In this document: piece by piece, positions 4,721-5,340 of the stretch | Numbering within the stretch: the stretch's first letter is position 1 | How the letters are laid out: each line of letters starts with the position of its first letter | NCBI GenBank assembly: GCA_017437345.1 | Contig: JAFSBJ010000170.1 | Location: 1 to 5,340 of the forward strand | DNA from: Clostridia bacterium | GTDB taxonomy: Bacteria > Bacillota_A > Clostridia > UMGS1810 | Length of the DNA: 5,340 bases | Direction: 5' to 3' | Notes under the pieces: model-generated | What the model saw: the letters and a program-made list of their open reading frames with translations, nothing else | Database searches by the model: none | Told to the model about the DNA's origin: nothing | Program-made: the position numbers and the translations under genes

Positions 4721-5340
4721 ATGACTCTTGTATTAATCACTGCTCTCGGCGTTGGCGGAGCCACAATTATCGGCTCTCTTGTCGGATTTATTTTTAAAAA
4801 TCTCTCTCATAAATTTTCCGATATAATCCTTTCCTTTGCAGCGGGCGTAATGCTTGCAGCTGCAGTGTTGGGGCTTGTGCTTCCATCAATTGAGTATGGT
4901 GGCAGATTTGGTCTTTTAATAACAGTTGCAGGAATTTTTGTGGGGGCAATTTGTCTTAACCTTATAGATAAGCTTGTTCCTCATCTTCATAAGCTTGCGG
5001 GGGTAGATTTGGAACCCCACGCAAACAGCAGCCTTAGCAAGGTCCTTCTTTTTGTAACAGCAATTGCCATACATAATCTCCCTGAAGGAATAGCAGCAGG
5101 TGTTGGTTTTGGCTCAGGCGATATAGGCAGAGCATTTATAATAGCAGGCGGCATTGCACTTCAGAATATCCCCGAAGGTATGGTTATAATAGCTCCGATG
5201 CTTGCATCGGGAGTAAGTCCAAAAAGAACCTTTATCTGCGCAATGCTCACAGGTCTTGTGGAGGTTGCAGGAACACTCATCGGCTATTTTGCAGTCAGCA
5301 TAGCTTCTGTAATTCTTCCTTTTGCCCTTGCCTTTGCAGG
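4721..5340 (+). CDS. ZIP-family divalent metal transporter, N-terminal part (3' end outside window)
   Basis: The frame is open from the ATG to the window edge: 206 full codons of a protein usually about 250-270 residues long. ZIP proteins import Zn2+, Fe2+ or Mn2+ through the inner membrane. Helices are seen at about 3-26, 34-57, 63-84, 107-130, 136-162, 170-194 and from 196. The metal-binding motifs are HNLPEG (118-123, helix 4) and QNIPEG (148-153, helix 5). Glu181 lies in helix 6 (TGLVEVAG). The loop between helices 3 and 4 is histidine-containing (PHLHKLAG and EPHAN, residues 87-101), as is common in the family. Helix 5 carries Gln where ZupT-type proteins have His, a wording found in the GufA-like branch. 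AAAAGGAG (4707-4714) is six bases before the ATG. A TATAAT at 4694-4699 lacks a good -35. The metal cannot be told; placement after iron-dependent redox genes would suit iron, but this is inference. Confidence 0.92.
   Translation, partial: MTLVLITALGVGGATIIGSLVGFIFKNLSHKFSDIILSFAAGVMLAAAVLGLVLPSIEYGGRFGLLITVAGIFVGAICLNLIDKLVPHLHKLAGVDLEPHANSSLSKVLLFVTAIAIHNLPEGIAAGVGFGSGDIGRAFIIAGGIALQNIPEGMVIIAPMLASGVSPKRTFICAMLTGLVEVAGTLIGYFAVSIASVILPFALAFA

Overview
The window looks like a chromosomal piece of a strictly anaerobic, low-GC Gram-positive bacterium of the Clostridia type. The evidence is AT-rich intergenic DNA, strong AGGAGG-type ribosome binding sites, sigma-A-like promoters, and gene content typical of fermentative anaerobes: pyruvate phosphate dikinase, flavodiiron protein, rubredoxin, and a ferredoxin-thioredoxin-reductase-like Fe-S protein beside thioredoxin. 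No mobile element, CRISPR array, rRNA or tRNA was seen.

Left part (1-1815): the C-terminal 160 residues of pyruvate phosphate dikinase end at 483 and converge on a MATE-family transporter remnant on the minus strand, with a bidirectional hairpin terminator between them. The MATE remnant lacks its first three or so membrane helices. At about 1545-1556 it abuts, head to head, an AraC-family remnant on the plus strand that keeps only its C-terminal DNA-binding domain. Both genes are cut at their 5' ends at the same point. The simplest reading is one deletion (or an assembly misjoin) that removed the shared regulatory region and the front halves of a divergent regulator/transporter pair.

Middle part (1816-2136): 321 bases with no intact gene. 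It holds a good plus-strand promoter, a hairpin terminator only about 30 bases downstream, a 34-codon open stretch that looks like the tail of a lost gene, and a perfect 38-bp palindrome that probably ends transcription from both sides.

Right part (2137-5340): a minus-strand pair (FTR-like catalytic protein, then thioredoxin) is transcribed divergently from a plus-strand series: an ElaA-like GNAT acetyltransferase, a class A flavodiiron protein, rubredoxin, and the start of a ZIP-family metal transporter. An 18-bp palindrome lies between the two divergent promoters. Thioredoxin and the FTR-like protein would form a disulfide-reducing couple fed by a low-potential donor. Rubredoxin would feed electrons to the flavodiiron protein for O2 or NO reduction. 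Together they make a plausible oxygen-defence and thiol-redox neighbourhood, with the ZIP transporter as a possible metal supplier (inference). I see no clearly new biological system; the double truncation and the small orphan elements at 1836-2128 are the parts that deserve a second look.
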